This document shows, one piece after another, positions 5,750 through 5,815 of a DNA stretch of 5,815 nucleotides. A program made the position numbers and the translations under genes. The notes under the pieces were generated by a model. The model ran no database searches and was not told where the DNA came from. It saw nothing but the letters and a program-made list of their open reading frames with translations. Source of the DNA: Acetobacteraceae bacterium (GTDB lineage Bacteria; Pseudomonadota; Alphaproteobacteria; Acetobacterales; Acetobacteraceae); contig PLSZ01000080.1 in the NCBI GenBank assembly GCA_003164305.1, positions 10,570-16,384 of the forward strand, in the 5' to 3' direction. Each line of letters starts with the position of its first letter. The stretch's first letter is position 1.

Positions 5750-5815
5750 GCACACAGCAGGTCTCGTTTCGCCGGTTGGCCTCCTCCGTTCGTCATCCTC
5801 CGGCTTGTTGGGGTG

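Noticed and set aside
5750..5815. Possible terminator or next gene start after the SCO gene
   Set aside because: No stem-loop of useful length, T-run or ribosome-binding site with start codon is visible in these 66 bases.

Overview
The window is GC-rich, densely coded DNA. It looks like an alphaproteobacterium, perhaps of the Acetobacteraceae type. The basis is the high GC, strongly G/C-ending codons, an apparent DUF2336-like protein at the left edge, and SCO and cytochrome c proteins typical of an aerobic respiratory lifestyle. Taxonomy is inferred from protein resemblance only. No tRNA, rRNA, CRISPR array or insertion sequence was seen.

Left part (1-1072, + strand): the 3' end of a DUF2336-like gene, then a compact vapBC type II toxin-antitoxin pair whose stop and start codons overlap by one base. 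A sigma70-like promoter (TTGACT, 17 bp, TATGTT) lies just before vapB. A 7-bp dyad built from two CATATG palindromes overlaps the -10 box and the start codon, which suggests an autoregulated and possibly leaderless antitoxin transcript. A perfect 11-bp hairpin at 1032-1058 separates vapC from the convergent gene that follows.

Middle (1073-2573, - strand gene plus divergent intergenic region): a 427-residue major facilitator transporter, closest in feel to the sialate/lactate (SHS) family of carboxylate:H+ symporters. The 217-bp divergent intergenic region contains several small dyads, including a clean CCAGAC-GAT-GTCTGG just ahead of the next + strand gene.

Right part (2574-5749, + strand): an unrecognised five-helix membrane protein with a short soluble C-terminal domain, then a tight three-gene cluster. 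The cluster holds a glyoxalase-like (VOC) protein, a membrane-anchored monohaem cytochrome c fused to a thioredoxin/SCO-like domain without the catalytic cysteines, and a canonical SCO1/SenC copper chaperone. The VOC and cytochrome genes are 2 nt apart, and the cytochrome and SCO genes overlap by 17 nt with a strong Shine-Dalgarno sequence inside the cytochrome gene. The SCO protein and the His-rich end of the cytochrome point to copper handling or cytochrome oxidase assembly in the periplasm. The role of the VOC protein is not evident. The last 66 bases contain no recognisable feature.

Most of the window is ordinary. The parts most worth a second look are the cytochrome c/pseudo-redoxin fusion coupled to SCO, and the promoter/operator/start arrangement of vapB.
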